Source of the DNA: Neocallimastix lanati (nom. inval.)
Lineage: Eukaryota; Neocallimastigomycota; Neocallimastigomycetes; Neocallimastigales; Neocallimastigaceae
Assembly: GCA_016946835.1 (NCBI GenBank)
Contig: JACVTC010000052.1
Coordinates: 522,501 to 586,500, forward strand
Direction of reading: 5' to 3'
DNA: 64,000 nucleotides
Part shown: positions 22,101 to 43,568 of the stretch, in pieces
Numbering within the stretch: position 1 is the first letter of the stretch
Layout of the letters: each line of letters starts with the position of its first letter
The notes under the pieces: generated by a model
The model's database searches: none
The model's input: the letters and a program-made list of their open reading frames with translations, nothing else
What the model was told of the DNA's origin: nothing
Position numbers and translations under genes: made by a program

Positions 22101-22150
22101 AAAAAATAATTAATTAAAATACGTTTTACTATCAAAAAATCTAATTTTTG
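16121..22150. other. Gene-free region, about 6 kb
   Basis: AT-rich throughout with short A/T homopolymers. From about 17700 to 18035 there is a TTTATTA-type heptamer array with variants. Open frames here are short and of repeat composition. I see no coding domain, tRNA or rRNA. Confidence 0.65.
17700..18035. repeat. TTTATTA heptamer array
   Basis: Imperfect tandem TTTATTA units with occasional TATT and CTATTA variants. Its reverse-complement type (TAATAAA) reappears at 47.76-47.97 kb and 48.29-48.44 kb. Confidence 0.85.
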
Positions 22151-22158
22151 TATAAATA
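22151..22158 (+). promoter_or_regulatory. Candidate TATA box of the CE15 gene
   Basis: TATAAATA about 95 bases upstream of the CE15 ATG, the best-placed TATA-like motif in the leader. With this base composition such motifs are frequent by chance. Confidence 0.25.
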
Positions 22159-22252
22159 ATACAATAATACAATAAAAGTAACAAAAAGAAAAATATAGTA
22201 TATAAATAATATAAATAATATTTAAGATAATAAAAAAAAGTACAAAAAAAAA

Positions 22253-23806
22253 ATGAAATTATCTTTTGCTTCTATTGGTTTAATCTTAGTAGCTGCCTTT
22301 AAGTCTTCTGCTGCTGATGTTCCACTTGTTTACTCTGTTGAAAATACTGGTGCTTCCTGTAAGGCTCCACAATTACCAAACCCAAGTCAATTACCAAATG
22401 TTTCAAAGTTACCAGATCCATTCTCTTGGTCTGATGGTAATGGTCGTGTTAAAACTTTAGCTGATTGGGAATGCAGACGTAATGAAATCAAGGCAGAAAT
22501 TGAAAATTATGAACTTGGTAAGAAGCCAAACCCACCACAAAGTGTTAAGGCTACTTATTCTGGAGGTACTTTAACTGTTGTTGTCAATGATAATGGTGGT
22601 AGTCTTACTCTTACTTCTAAGATTACCGTTCCAAGTGGTAATGGTCCATTCCCAGTTATTATTGGTATGAACAGTGCTACTGGTTCTCTTGGTAGTAATT
22701 TATTCAGTGGTTTCATTCAAGTTCCATTCATGCATGATCAATGTGCTACATACTCTATGAATGGTCAAAAGAACACTAACGCTCCATTCTACAAAATGTA
22801 TCCAAATCTTAAACAAGCTGGTGATTACATCGCCTGGTCTTGGGGTGTTTCTCGTCTTATTGATGGACTTGAACAAGTTAAAAGTCAAATTCATGCCGAT
22901 ATGGCTCACATCGGTGTTACTGGTTGTTCTTACGCTGGTAAGATGGCTCTCTTTGCTGGTGCTTTCGATGAACGTATTGCTTTAACTATCCCACAAGAAT
23001 CTGGTGGTGGTGGTATTAACGCCTGGAGAGTTTCTGATACCATCGGTAATGTTGAAAAGATTGATAATACTAATTACTCTTGGTTCATGCAAGCCTTAAA
23101 GAATAACTTTGGTAGCAACAAAGCTGGTAAATTACCATATGATCACCATGAAGCTATTGCTATGATTGCTCCACGTGCTGTCTTCGCTATGGGTAACCCA
23201 GATTACGAATGGTTAGGTGATAAGTCTGGTTATACTTCTGCTATGGCTGCCTATGAAGTTTGGAAGGCTATGGGTGTTGAAGATAGATTTGGTTTCAACT
23301 TTATTGGTAATCATATGCACTGTTCTGCTCATAATAATCAAAACAGTGATGTTACTAAGTTTATTGATAAGTTCCTTCGTGGTAAGAACGTTAACACTTC
23401 TAACATGTTAAGTAGTACCGTTAAAAACGATTACGACAGTTGGATTAGTGCTTGGAAGAATTACAAAATTGATGTTTCTGCTGCTGCTCCACAACCAACT
23501 ACTACTGCTGCCAATAAGACTACTAAGAAGGTCGAACCAACTTCTCCATCTGGTAGTTGTTGGGCTACTAAAATAGGTTACTCATGTTGTAAGAGTACCA
23601 CTCAAGTTGAATACACTGATGATGATGGTAAGTGGGGTATTGAAAACGATGATTGGTGTGGTATTGTTGAAGTGGCTTCCTGTTGGGCTACTAAGCTTGG
23701 TTATAAGTGTTGTACCGCTGAATGTCCAGTTGTCTACTACACTGATGATGATGGTAAGTGGAGTGTTGAAAATGATGACTGGTGTGGTATTATTAAGACT
23801 TGTTAA
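22253..23806 (+). CDS. CE15 glucuronoyl esterase with two fungal dockerins
   Basis: Intronless, 517 residues, secreted (signal peptide about residues 1-20). Residues about 35-400 are a carbohydrate esterase family 15 domain. This family cleaves the ester between 4-O-methyl-glucuronic acid of xylan and lignin alcohols. The nucleophile Ser226 lies in GCSYAGK, the acid Glu249 in PQESGGGG, and the base is probably His356 in NHMHCS. A Thr/Pro/Lys linker (about 411-434) leads to two Cys-rich dockerins (about 435-471 and 476-514). Both have the SCWATK(I/L)GY.CC ... TDDDGKW ... ENDDWCGI pattern that anchors enzymes in the cellulosomes of anaerobic fungi. Codon use is strongly biased to GGT, GCT, AAG and ACT and is far less AT-rich than the flanks, suggesting high expression. 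The esterase domain may be of bacterial origin; that is inference. Confidence 0.97.
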   Translation: MKLSFASIGLILVAAFKSSAADVPLVYSVENTGASCKAPQLPNPSQLPNVSKLPDPFSWSDGNGRVKTLADWECRRNEIKAEIENYELGKKPNPPQSVKATYSGGTLTVVVNDNGGSLTLTSKITVPSGNGPFPVIIGMNSATGSLGSNLFSGFIQVPFMHDQCATYSMNGQKNTNAPFYKMYPNLKQAGDYIAWSWGVSRLIDGLEQVKSQIHADMAHIGVTGCSYAGKMALFAGAFDERIALTIPQESGGGGINAWRVSDTIGNVEKIDNTNYSWFMQALKNNFGSNKAGKLPYDHHEAIAMIAPRAVFAMGNPDYEWLGDKSGYTSAMAAYEVWKAMGVEDRFGFNFIGNHMHCSAHNNQNSDVTKFIDKFLRGKNVNTSNMLSSTVKNDYDSWISAWKNYKIDVSAAAPQPTTTAANKTTKKVEPTSPSGSCWATKIGYSCCKSTTQVEYTDDDGKWGIENDDWCGIVEVASCWATKLGYKCCTAECPVVYYTDDDGKWSVENDDWCGIIKTC

Positions 23807-24407
23807 ATAAAATTTAAATAGAAAATAAATGTTATTTTTTATTTTATTTTATTTTTAAATGGAAGCTTTATAAAAAAAAATTTTTTTTTTTTTTAATTTC
23901 CTTTGTATTTTTTTTTTCTTTCTTATAAGAAAGAAGAAAAAAAAAATAAAAAGAAACAAATCTAAGAAAAAATATTAAAAAATTTTTAAAAAAGAAAAAA
24001 TTGTAAATTTACAAAAAAAATAAAAAAAAAAAGAAGAAGAAAATTTTTAAAATAAAATAAAATAAATAAGTAAATATAAAAATAAAAAAAAAAAAAATAA
24101 TTATTATACATGTAAAGAGAAAAATAAATTTATTCAATAATTTATTAATTATTAAAATATTAAATTAAAAAAAAAAAAAAAGTTAATAAACGAAATTTTC
24201 AATATAATATATTATTAATATTGTTTTTTTTTCATTCTTTATTCTTTTCTTTTCTTTTGAACTATATATTATGAAATTTTATCAGTAAATGAGGAAAATA
24301 AGTTAGGATTAAAAAATAAATTAAAGTTAAAAATACGCATGATAATTTATAATTAATTAATTATTTAATTAAAATGAATTGAATAGGATAATGGATTATT
24401 TTTGGTG

Positions 24408-24454
<47 letters not shown>

Positions 24455-24849
24455 AAAAAGGACTTTTTTAGATTATTTTTTTTTTTTTTTAGACTAGGGG
24501 TAAGATTGAAAAAGTAACATTCAATATATAGATGTAGTTGAGTATCAATAAGTAACAATAACGAAAGTGTCCTTTTTTTTAAAAAAAAAAAAATAAATAA
24601 AGAAAATAAATATTATAAATAAAAAAGGTGGATTATCTTAAAAAAATATATATATATATTATAAGAAAATAAAATAAATACATATGGTTATACTTATGGT
24701 AATTGTTTTTTTTTTTTTTAAAAGAAGAAATTTAGGATAACAGATTTCAATAATAATTTTTATCCACATGGAATTTAATAAAATGAATAAATATATAAAA
24801 TTAAAGTTGGCAATAATTGTAGCTGTAAAAAATTTTGTAATTTGAGCAA

Positions 24850-24888
<39 letters not shown>

Positions 24889-24893
<5 letters not shown>

Positions 24894-24969
24894 TCACATA
24901 GAATTATTATTGATGAATGAAAAGGTGTTCATCCTCAAAATTCCTCGATAATAACTCTATGTGAATATT
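24889..24969. repeat. Fold-back inverted repeat, 30-bp arms
   Basis: The arms 24889-24918 and 24940-24969 are inverted complements with three mismatches, starting AATATTCACATAGA on each strand. They are separated by a 21-base spacer containing GGTGTTCATCCTC. A 35-base poly(A) run abuts the left arm. The hairpin could be a MITE-like or solo fold-back unit, or a structured transcript. Confidence 0.8.
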
Positions 24970-24984
24970 TTTTCAAAAATAAAT

Positions 24985-25108
24985 ATATATATATTTATAT
25001 ATTTATATATTTATATATTTATATATTTATATATTTATATATTTATATATTTATATATTTATATATTTATATATTTATATATTTATATATTTATATATTT
25101 ATATATTT
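24985..25108. repeat. ATATTTAT octamer array
   Basis: About fifteen near-perfect 8-bp units immediately right of the fold-back hairpin. The Tyr/Ile/Phe frame across it is a repeat translation. Confidence 0.93.
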
Positions 25109-26431
25109 CTTTAGGATTAAAAAAATATATATATATTAATATTAATTTCTTTTAAACTAAATAATTTTCATTTTTCAAATCCCATATTTAATTTCAAAAT
25201 AAATTTTGATTGTAACCCAAAATAAAAAAAATAAAAAAAAAATTATTTAAAATTTATTAAAAAAAAAATTTTTATTTTTTTTATTTTTATTTTATCTCCT
25301 ATTTTCCATGAAACACTTTACAAATAATTAAAAATTTATTAAGATTATAAAGATTAGGTTTATCCATTAAATAATTTAAATTCAAAAAATTTCTATTTTT
25401 TTTTTTTTTTTAAATATATGAAATTTATATGAAAAAATAAGCTTCAAATGTATTAAAAAAAATTTAATACAAAGATTATACAAGCCACAAAAATATATAA
25501 TGAAGAATAATACTTGTCAATAAAAATAATTTTATTATAGTATGTGAATATGAGATTAATATAATAAAACTATTTATATTATAATAATATACAAGCCACA
25601 ATATATATAATGTAAAAAAACATATAATTTAGAATAATAAAGTGTTAGTCACCTAATAATATATATAGTATTGATTATTGATTGATTTATTGATTGATTT
25701 ATTTATTATTATTATTATTATTAATTATTATTATATTATTATTATATTTATTTATTTATTTATTTATTTATATTTGTACTATAAAAATATGGTCCATAAA
25801 TAAAAATAAAAATGAAAAATGAAAATAAAAATATAAAAATAAAAAATATAAAATAAAAATAATATATATATATATATATTTAAATTTATATTACCATTAT
25901 TATTATTACCATTCTCTTTTTGCTTTTTTTTTTTTTCATATAAAATTCTCTAAGATGAATACAAATTTAAAATTTATATATATATATTAATAGATACTAA
26001 CAAAAATTTTTTTTTCAGATATAAAAATATATAATTTTTTTTTTTAAAAAAAAAAAAATTTCTTCTTCAGATTGATTATTATAATAAATAAAAATAAAAA
26101 TAGAAATAAAAAAAAAATAAAAATAAAAAATAATAATAATAGTAATAATGATAATACATGTGAATGGGTCAAAAAATAAAAAAAAAATATTTGAAATTGA
26201 ATTTTTCTTTTTATTGTCTTTTTTTTTTTTTTTTTTTTTTTTATTTTATTTTATTCCAATTTATTATTATTGATTATTAATTATTATTGATTATTAATTA
26301 TTATTATTATTACTTATTATTTATTATTAATTATTATTATCATTAATTATTATTATTATTAATATTATTAATTATTATTATAATTATTATTATTTATTAA
26401 TTATTATTAATTATTATTATTATTATTATTA

Positions 26432-26521
<90 letters not shown>

Positions 26522-28108
26522 ATTATAATTATTGTTATAATTATCAAGCAGTTCTTATCCAAAATTTCAAATTTTACCAAAATATAATATATATATATTT
26601 AAATTACTTCTTCACTATTAAATAATATTTATATAAATATTAATTATGTAATTAAAATAATAATTAAAATTGTAATATTAATATTTAAAATAATATTGAT
26701 ATTATTTAAACAATTAACTTCATATTATAAAAAAAAAATGCTTGATAATCTTAATATTATTAAAGTTTAATATTCATATTAAATAATTATCTTAAATATA
26801 TAATTACTATAAATGTTTTTCCAATTATTATTATTATTATAAATTTTATATTAATCTAAAATATAATTTAAATATATATATTATTATTTCATTACACCAT
26901 TATTTATATTAGTATTAATTATATAACTAGTAAATATTAATATTTAATATATACTATAACGTAAACAATTAATTCCAAATTAGAAAATGCTAATAATCCT
27001 AATAATATAAAAAGTAATAAAATATCTATTTTAATTAAATCATTATCTTAAATATATAATTATGATAAATAAAATACGAAAATTACTATTTTATATATTT
27101 TTAACAATAATGGTAATTAATTTTATAAATATTTCATATTCATGAATATATTTTTTTTTTGTATTAACCTAATATATATATATAAATGTGTATATTTTAA
27201 ATAATTCATTACTACAATATTTATTAATATTAATGATGTAATTATAATAATAATAATAATAAAACGTTTCATATTAATATTTATAATTTAAAATTATATA
27301 GATATTAAGTAAACAGGTAATTCCAAGTTAAAATTAAAAATATTAGATAATTAAAATAATATTTAATTATTCCAATTAAAAAACATTATCTCAAATCTAT
27401 ATAATCATTTCAATTTTTTTTTTCAACTATTGTCACCATAATTAATATTATCAATATTCCTTATTTATTATTACAAATTTTATATCTTAATCTTAATATA
27501 TACATATAATATAAATTTTAATTCATTATTTCATTACTATAATTTTTTTATATTAATATTAACGATATTTGCTTTTGAAAACTATATATATATATTTATC
27601 TATATTTCATTATTATTTTAAAAAAATAATATATATTTTTATTTAAAAAAATAGAAATAACTACTTTTTAAAATAAAAAAAATAAAATAAAAAAAAAAAT
27701 AAAAAAAAAAAAAATAAAAATTGTTTACTGCTTTTTTTTTTTTTTTCTTATAATCCTTTTTAAATTAATTTTAAATTAAAAATTTAATTTAAAATTAATA
27801 AACTTTAATTTTTATTTTTATTTTTATTTTTATTTTTTTTAATTATTAAATTTTTTTTTCAAAAATTTTTTTTTGTAAAATTATTTTATTTATATTAATT
27901 GTTTTTTATGTTTTTTTTTATTATTATTAATTATATTATTGTTTTATTAATATTTAAAAAAAAACAATTATAATAATAAAATAAAAACAATTTTAATAAC
28001 TTTAAACATAACAAATAAATAAATAAAATTTTTTTTATTTTTTATTGACAGTAAAGAAAAAGAAAAAAAAAAGCATAGTAAATATTATTAATTAATAATA
28101 ATGAAATA

Positions 28109-28162
<54 letters not shown>

Positions 28163-28462
28163 AAGTAAAATAATATAAAATAAAATAAAATAAAATAAAA
28201 AAAGAAAATTATTAATTATATAGAATTATAATAAATTAATTATAGGTATTCACTATAATTTATCAAAATAAAAACAAAACTAAAAAAAAAAAAATAAAAA
28301 TAAAAATAAAAAAAATCTATATATATATATAGATAGATACATACATACATACATATAGAGATATAGAGATATATAGAAAAAAAAATTAAGATTATTATTG
28401 AGAAAAAAAAAAAATAATAATAATAACAATAATAATAAATAACAAATATAATAATAAAGAAA

Positions 28463-38679
<10,217 letters not shown>

Positions 38680-39025
38680 ATTTAAAAAAAAAATAAAAAA
38701 TAAAAAAATAAAAAATAAAAAATAAAAAATAACAAAAAATAATAATAATGATAATAATAACACAAAAAAAAATTCTCTATATAAACATTAAATATAATAA
38801 ACCTTTATTATTAATAATATAATTTATATATTTTACATTTAAGATTTCTTTTTTAAAAAAATACAAAATAAAATAAAATAATAAAGATAAATAAAATATT
38901 TATACAACTTTATGGTAATAACAATAATAATAATAATAATATAAAATTAAAAAATTAAAAAAAAAAAATTATAAACACCAAAAGAAACCTATTATTAATT
39001 ATTATAAGTAATATAACATATTTTG

Positions 39026-39074
<49 letters not shown>

Positions 39075-39210
39075 ACTAATGAAATATAAAATTCTTTTTT
39101 ATTTTTTTTTTTTTTACATTTTAGTTTCATTATTTACTTTTATTTTTAATTTTGGAAAATTCAACATTAAATATATTAAATATATATATATATATATTTA
39201 GAACATAAAA

Positions 39211-39263
<53 letters not shown>

Positions 39264-39338
39264 TTTATATACATATATATATATATATATTTATATATAA
39301 TAAAAGATAAATAAATAAAAATAAAAGACAATATTTAA

Positions 39339-39379
<41 letters not shown>

Positions 39380-39675
39380 TAATAACTAATATTTCCATTA
39401 AATTCATTTAATATGTAAAAATAGGTAGAACAACTTTTATCCTTATTTTCATAAAATTATAATTAATATTTCTTTTTTTTTTTTTTTTCTCTTTTTTCTC
39501 TTTTTTTTCTAATAACTATTAGTTAATATATTATTATATTAATATTAAATTTCATGAGAAATAAAATAAAATAAAAATAAAAATAAAAAAAAAACTGTAA
39601 TCACTCTATTTTCCTTTTTCAATAAAATTCATTTTTATGTTTTAATAGAATTTATGTTAATATTTATTTAATATT

Positions 39676-39719
<44 letters not shown>

Positions 39720-39999
39720 TATATACAAAAATGTATTTAATTTATTATTATTTTTTTTGTTTGTTTGTTTGTTTGTTTTTTGTTTTATTTGAATAATTTT
39801 TTGTTTTTTTTTGTTTTTTTTTTTTTGTTTTTTTTAATTTTTATCAATATTTGTTTAGCATAAATCTTATGATTATTTAATTATTTTGTTTGTTTGTTTT
39901 GTTTTGTTTTGTTTGTTTCTATAATATAGATACATAATATGATCTGATCAGACATAAATTTTTTTTAAGTAGATTAATTTAAAAAAAAAAAAAAAGAAA
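38680..39999. other. Convergent 3' intergenic region, RSPH10B/PSMG2
   Basis: About 1.3 kb between two converging genes. It consists of long A and T runs (about 39025-39072, 39213-39260, 39678-39716) and TTTG-rich stretches (39757-39930). No gene seen. Poly(A) signals of both genes must lie here, but AATAAA is too common to choose one. Confidence 0.6.
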
Positions 40000-40125
40000 T
40001 TAGCTAGTATATAATGAAGCTAAAGCTAATCCACCAAATAAGAATTTCCAACTTTGTGGGTATATCCATTTAACATCTAAATTATTATTATAATTTATAG
40101 ATTAAAAATATTAATATTTAAAAAA

Positions 40126-40156
<31 letters not shown>

Positions 40157-40212
40157 ATAAATAAAATAAAATAAAAAATAAAATAAAAAATAAAAAATTT
40201 TATTAAAAAATT

Positions 40213-40286
<74 letters not shown>

Positions 40287-42018
40287 TATAAATTTATTAT
40301 ATTTATAAATTATAATATTTAAAAAAATATATATATTTATATATATTATATTATTATTAAATTATAATTACCTTTTTTATTTAAAGCATTGCCGACTTCC
40401 TTTGCAAGAAGAACAGCATCAGCAACATTATCACCTTCAACAGTAAACCACATCATAAAGAGTAAAGGAATTTGACCTTCATGACAAGTTTCATAAAATT
40501 TGTAAGCAAAACCACATCCAGGAATTAATGGACTTGGATTATTTTCAATATTTTCTGATGGAGGAGTAATGTCAAATCCATTATCCATTTCTATAGCTGA
40601 AGTATAAGTATCATAATTATTATTTTCTTTTAAATCATCTGGATGTAATTCAATTTTATTCCATTCCAATGTTTCAATTTGTTGATTAAAATCAGAAATT
40701 TGTTTTAAAGCATCAGTTCTCATAATTTTTAAACGATTACTTAATATTCATTAATATATATATATATATATAAGAAAAGTAATGATATTCAAATAATATA
40801 ATATATATTATAAATTATAACAAAATAAAATAAAATAAAATAAAATGTGAATACAATAGAATGAATATATATATATATATATATGTTAAAAATTATATAA
40901 ATTTAAAATATATATTCTAAAATGGAATATTTTTATATAATATTTATTCATATTATTAAACTTATATATAATCATATAATTTTATTAATAAAATAAAATA
41001 AAAAAAATAATAATAAATAAAAAAAAATAATAATAAATAAAAAAAAATAAAATAAACCTTTCTAATAATTTATCATTTCCTCTTGAAGCATCAGCACCAG
41101 AAAGAAGTAAAACATATTTGAATTTAATTGATTTAATCCATTCATATAAATCTTTTACCATAGTTTCACCATGTTTCTATAAAAATGAAATATCAAATTA
41201 ACATATTTATTATAAATAAATTAAATAAGAAATTATTATTCGTTTTTTTTTTAAAGAAAAAAAATAAATCCTTCTAAAATTTGAATTTAAATATTATTTA
41301 TATTATATATATATATATATATATAATTACAGAAATAACTGGTGAACGAATTTGAATAATTGAAATAGTTTTATCTTCACTTTGATAAACTTTTATTATA
41401 AAATAATAAAAATAATAAAAATAATAAATATTATTTGATAAAGTATAAAGAATTGTAAACAATTAAAATAATAATAACAATAATTAATTAATTTCAAACT
41501 CTGATATTATACTTCAATTAAAAAATAAAAAATCATTATGAATTATGAAATGTATTTATTTTATTTTTTTTTTTTAATTAAACTTACTTTCAATATTTGT
41601 AGCTAAGAAATTTGAATTATTTCCATATGGATCATTACCAATAATAGGTAATAAATATGGAGAATCAAAATAACCAACTCTCTTTAAATTTAATGAAGTA
41701 ATTAAAAGATCAATTGTTAATTGGCCAATATTAGCAATATTATTTAATCCAGGCTAATTTGAAATTAATTTAATTAAATTTTATGGAATAATTATTTTGT
41801 TTTAATATTATATAATTAAAAAAAAAAAATTATTAAAATATAATATTATTAGCATAATAGAAGATAAAAAAAGAGTAATAATATTTCATTGGTATAAAAA
41901 AATAAAATAATAAATTTTATAATAAATGTATAATACATTTTAATTAACATACCAAAATTAAAATTGAATTATTTAAATTAGAAACATTGAAATCTGATTT
42001 TGGAATAAATGTTAACAT
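40000..42018 (-). CDS. PSMG2: Proteasome assembly chaperone 2
   Basis: Six minus-strand exons: 42018-41953, 41753-41588, 41389-41331, 41176-41058, 40739-40372 and 40076-40000. All are GT-AG, the phases close, and the product is 284 residues against about 264 in human. PAC2-fold signatures run in order: NNIANIGQLTIDLLITSL, KRVGYFDSPYLLPIIGNDPY, ISIIQIRSPVIS, SIKFKYVLLLSGADASRGN, then the diagnostic C-terminal block IPGCGFAYKFYETC and VEGDNVADAVLLAKEVGNAL, ending WIYPQSWKFLFGGLAL. Known role: PSMG2 (yeast Pba2/Add66) pairs with PSMG1 to assemble the 20S alpha ring in the cytosol. The fifth exon (368 bp) is the only one long enough to stand out as an open frame; its internal Met is not the start. 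Confidence 0.93.
40217..40286. repeat. (ATT)n microsatellite in the last PSMG2 intron
   Basis: About 23 ATT units between exons 5 and 6 of the minus-strand gene. Confidence 0.95.
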
Positions 42019-42554
42019 CCTTTATTTTTGAAATTATTAATATTATTGATGACCTTATTTATAGATAGTATAATAATTTTGTTTAATTTTTTATTTTGAT
42101 AATTATTATTATTAAAAATGTTTTTTTTTTTTTTATCAAAATATTATGCAATATTAAATTAAATTAAAAAAAAAATAGTAATCAGAAAATTAAGATAAGT
42201 TATTAATATAATTAAATTTATTAATATTAATAATAATACATACTTTAATATATATAAATATTTTTTTGTTTTTTGTTGTTGTTATTGTTTTTCAAGCTTA
42301 CCTTTTTTTAAAATATATTATATAACTATATTACTCTAATAATATTTTTTTAATTTTTTTTTTTTTATTTTATTTTATTTTATTTCTATTCAAAAAAATA
42401 TAAAATGAATTAAATTAAATATTTTATATATTAAAATTTCAATAAAAATTAAAATTTTAAATTTTTTAAATTTAAAATCCAATAAAATAAATTTATTAAT
42501 TTAAAAAAAAAATTTACAAAATATCAATGATACAAAGTAACAGTGAAGATCGAG

Positions 42555-42604
<50 letters not shown>

Positions 42605-42891
42605 GCAAAAAAAATAAATTAAAAATAAAAATAAATATTAAAAGTTTTAAATTATTTTAATTATTTAGTACAGTATTACTTTTTTTCTCTATGAAAAATA
42701 CAACAGTATATATATTTAACCTTTAATAAATTAATATTTCCTATTATAATATATTTTCTATAAAGAGTTTATAAATTCCTATAAACCAAACATTTAGCAA
42801 TTCTTATGTCATGATATTGACAAATAAACTAAAAAAAAAAAATAATTCTAAATGAGTCCTGACTTATTAATTAATTAAAAATTCGTATTAA

Positions 42892-42926
<35 letters not shown>

Positions 42927-43059
42927 ATTTATTAATATTATTATATTATTATATCTACTATAGAAAAATGGAGCATTACTAACAAAAAAACTTTTTTTTT
43001 TATTTATACATTAATAAAAAAAATAATAATAATAATAATAAAAATTAAATTAAATTAAC
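42019..43059. other. PSMG2 upstream region
   Basis: About 1 kb of AT-rich sequence 5' of PSMG2 with poly(A)/poly(T) and (AT)n runs. No gene seen. Confidence 0.6.
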
Positions 43060-43527
43060 ATGATAATGTCTTTCCAGTTTTCATCCTGGTGAATAGTTCT
43101 TGGGACTTACACACATAGAGTTTCTGGATTGACCTAAAGACTACCTCATGAATATATATGAGGCAATTTTTTTCCTCCCGGTTTGTTCTTCCCTATAAAT
43201 GACGTTTGTGTACGATCGTCATTCATGGTAAGTATTCCTATTGCTAGATTGTATAATTGCTAAAGAGAGCACTTGATCTATGAAAGGATTAGTGTAGTTG
43301 TTCTACCCTCATTAACAGAAAAGAAGGCCCATCGTATAAAGCGGCATATAGGGAATGTCTTTTATATTAGCCTTAATAAGAGAGAGGTCCTTATTAACGC
43401 CAAAATATTATAGCAAGGAATTCATTGAGAGTCTAACACATTTAAGGGAGAGATTGGAAGTCCCATTATATTCCCCTCATGTTGATCCTATTGATCCTAG
43501 TCTAAAAAAAACAAAAACAAAACAAAA

Positions 43528-43567
<40 letters not shown>
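43060..43567 (+). other. GC-richer, hairpin-bearing island ending in poly(A): candidate retroposed element
   Basis: About 440 bp clearly less AT-rich than all surrounding DNA, ending in an A-rich tail of about 60 bases (43504-43567). Two clean hairpins are visible: CCTCAT...ATGAGG (43144-43163) and AATGACG...CGTCATT (43198-43223). A 90-codon frame from the ATG at 43355 (MSFILALIRERSLLTPKYYS) runs into the A tail, so it has no proper 3' end. No protein family, RNA polymerase III B box or target-site duplication could be recognised. A SINE-like or processed-RNA retrocopy is my best guess; a degraded gene end is the alternative. Confidence 0.45.

Positions 43568-43568
<1 letters not shown>

Larger units (their letters stand above)
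23807..28462. other. Gene-free region with simple repeats
   Basis: Between CE15 and RSPH10B. It contains homopolymers, the fold-back hairpin at 24889-24969, an ATATTTAT octamer array (about 24985-25108) and TTATTA-type arrays (about 26255-26530). No gene seen. Confidence 0.6.
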
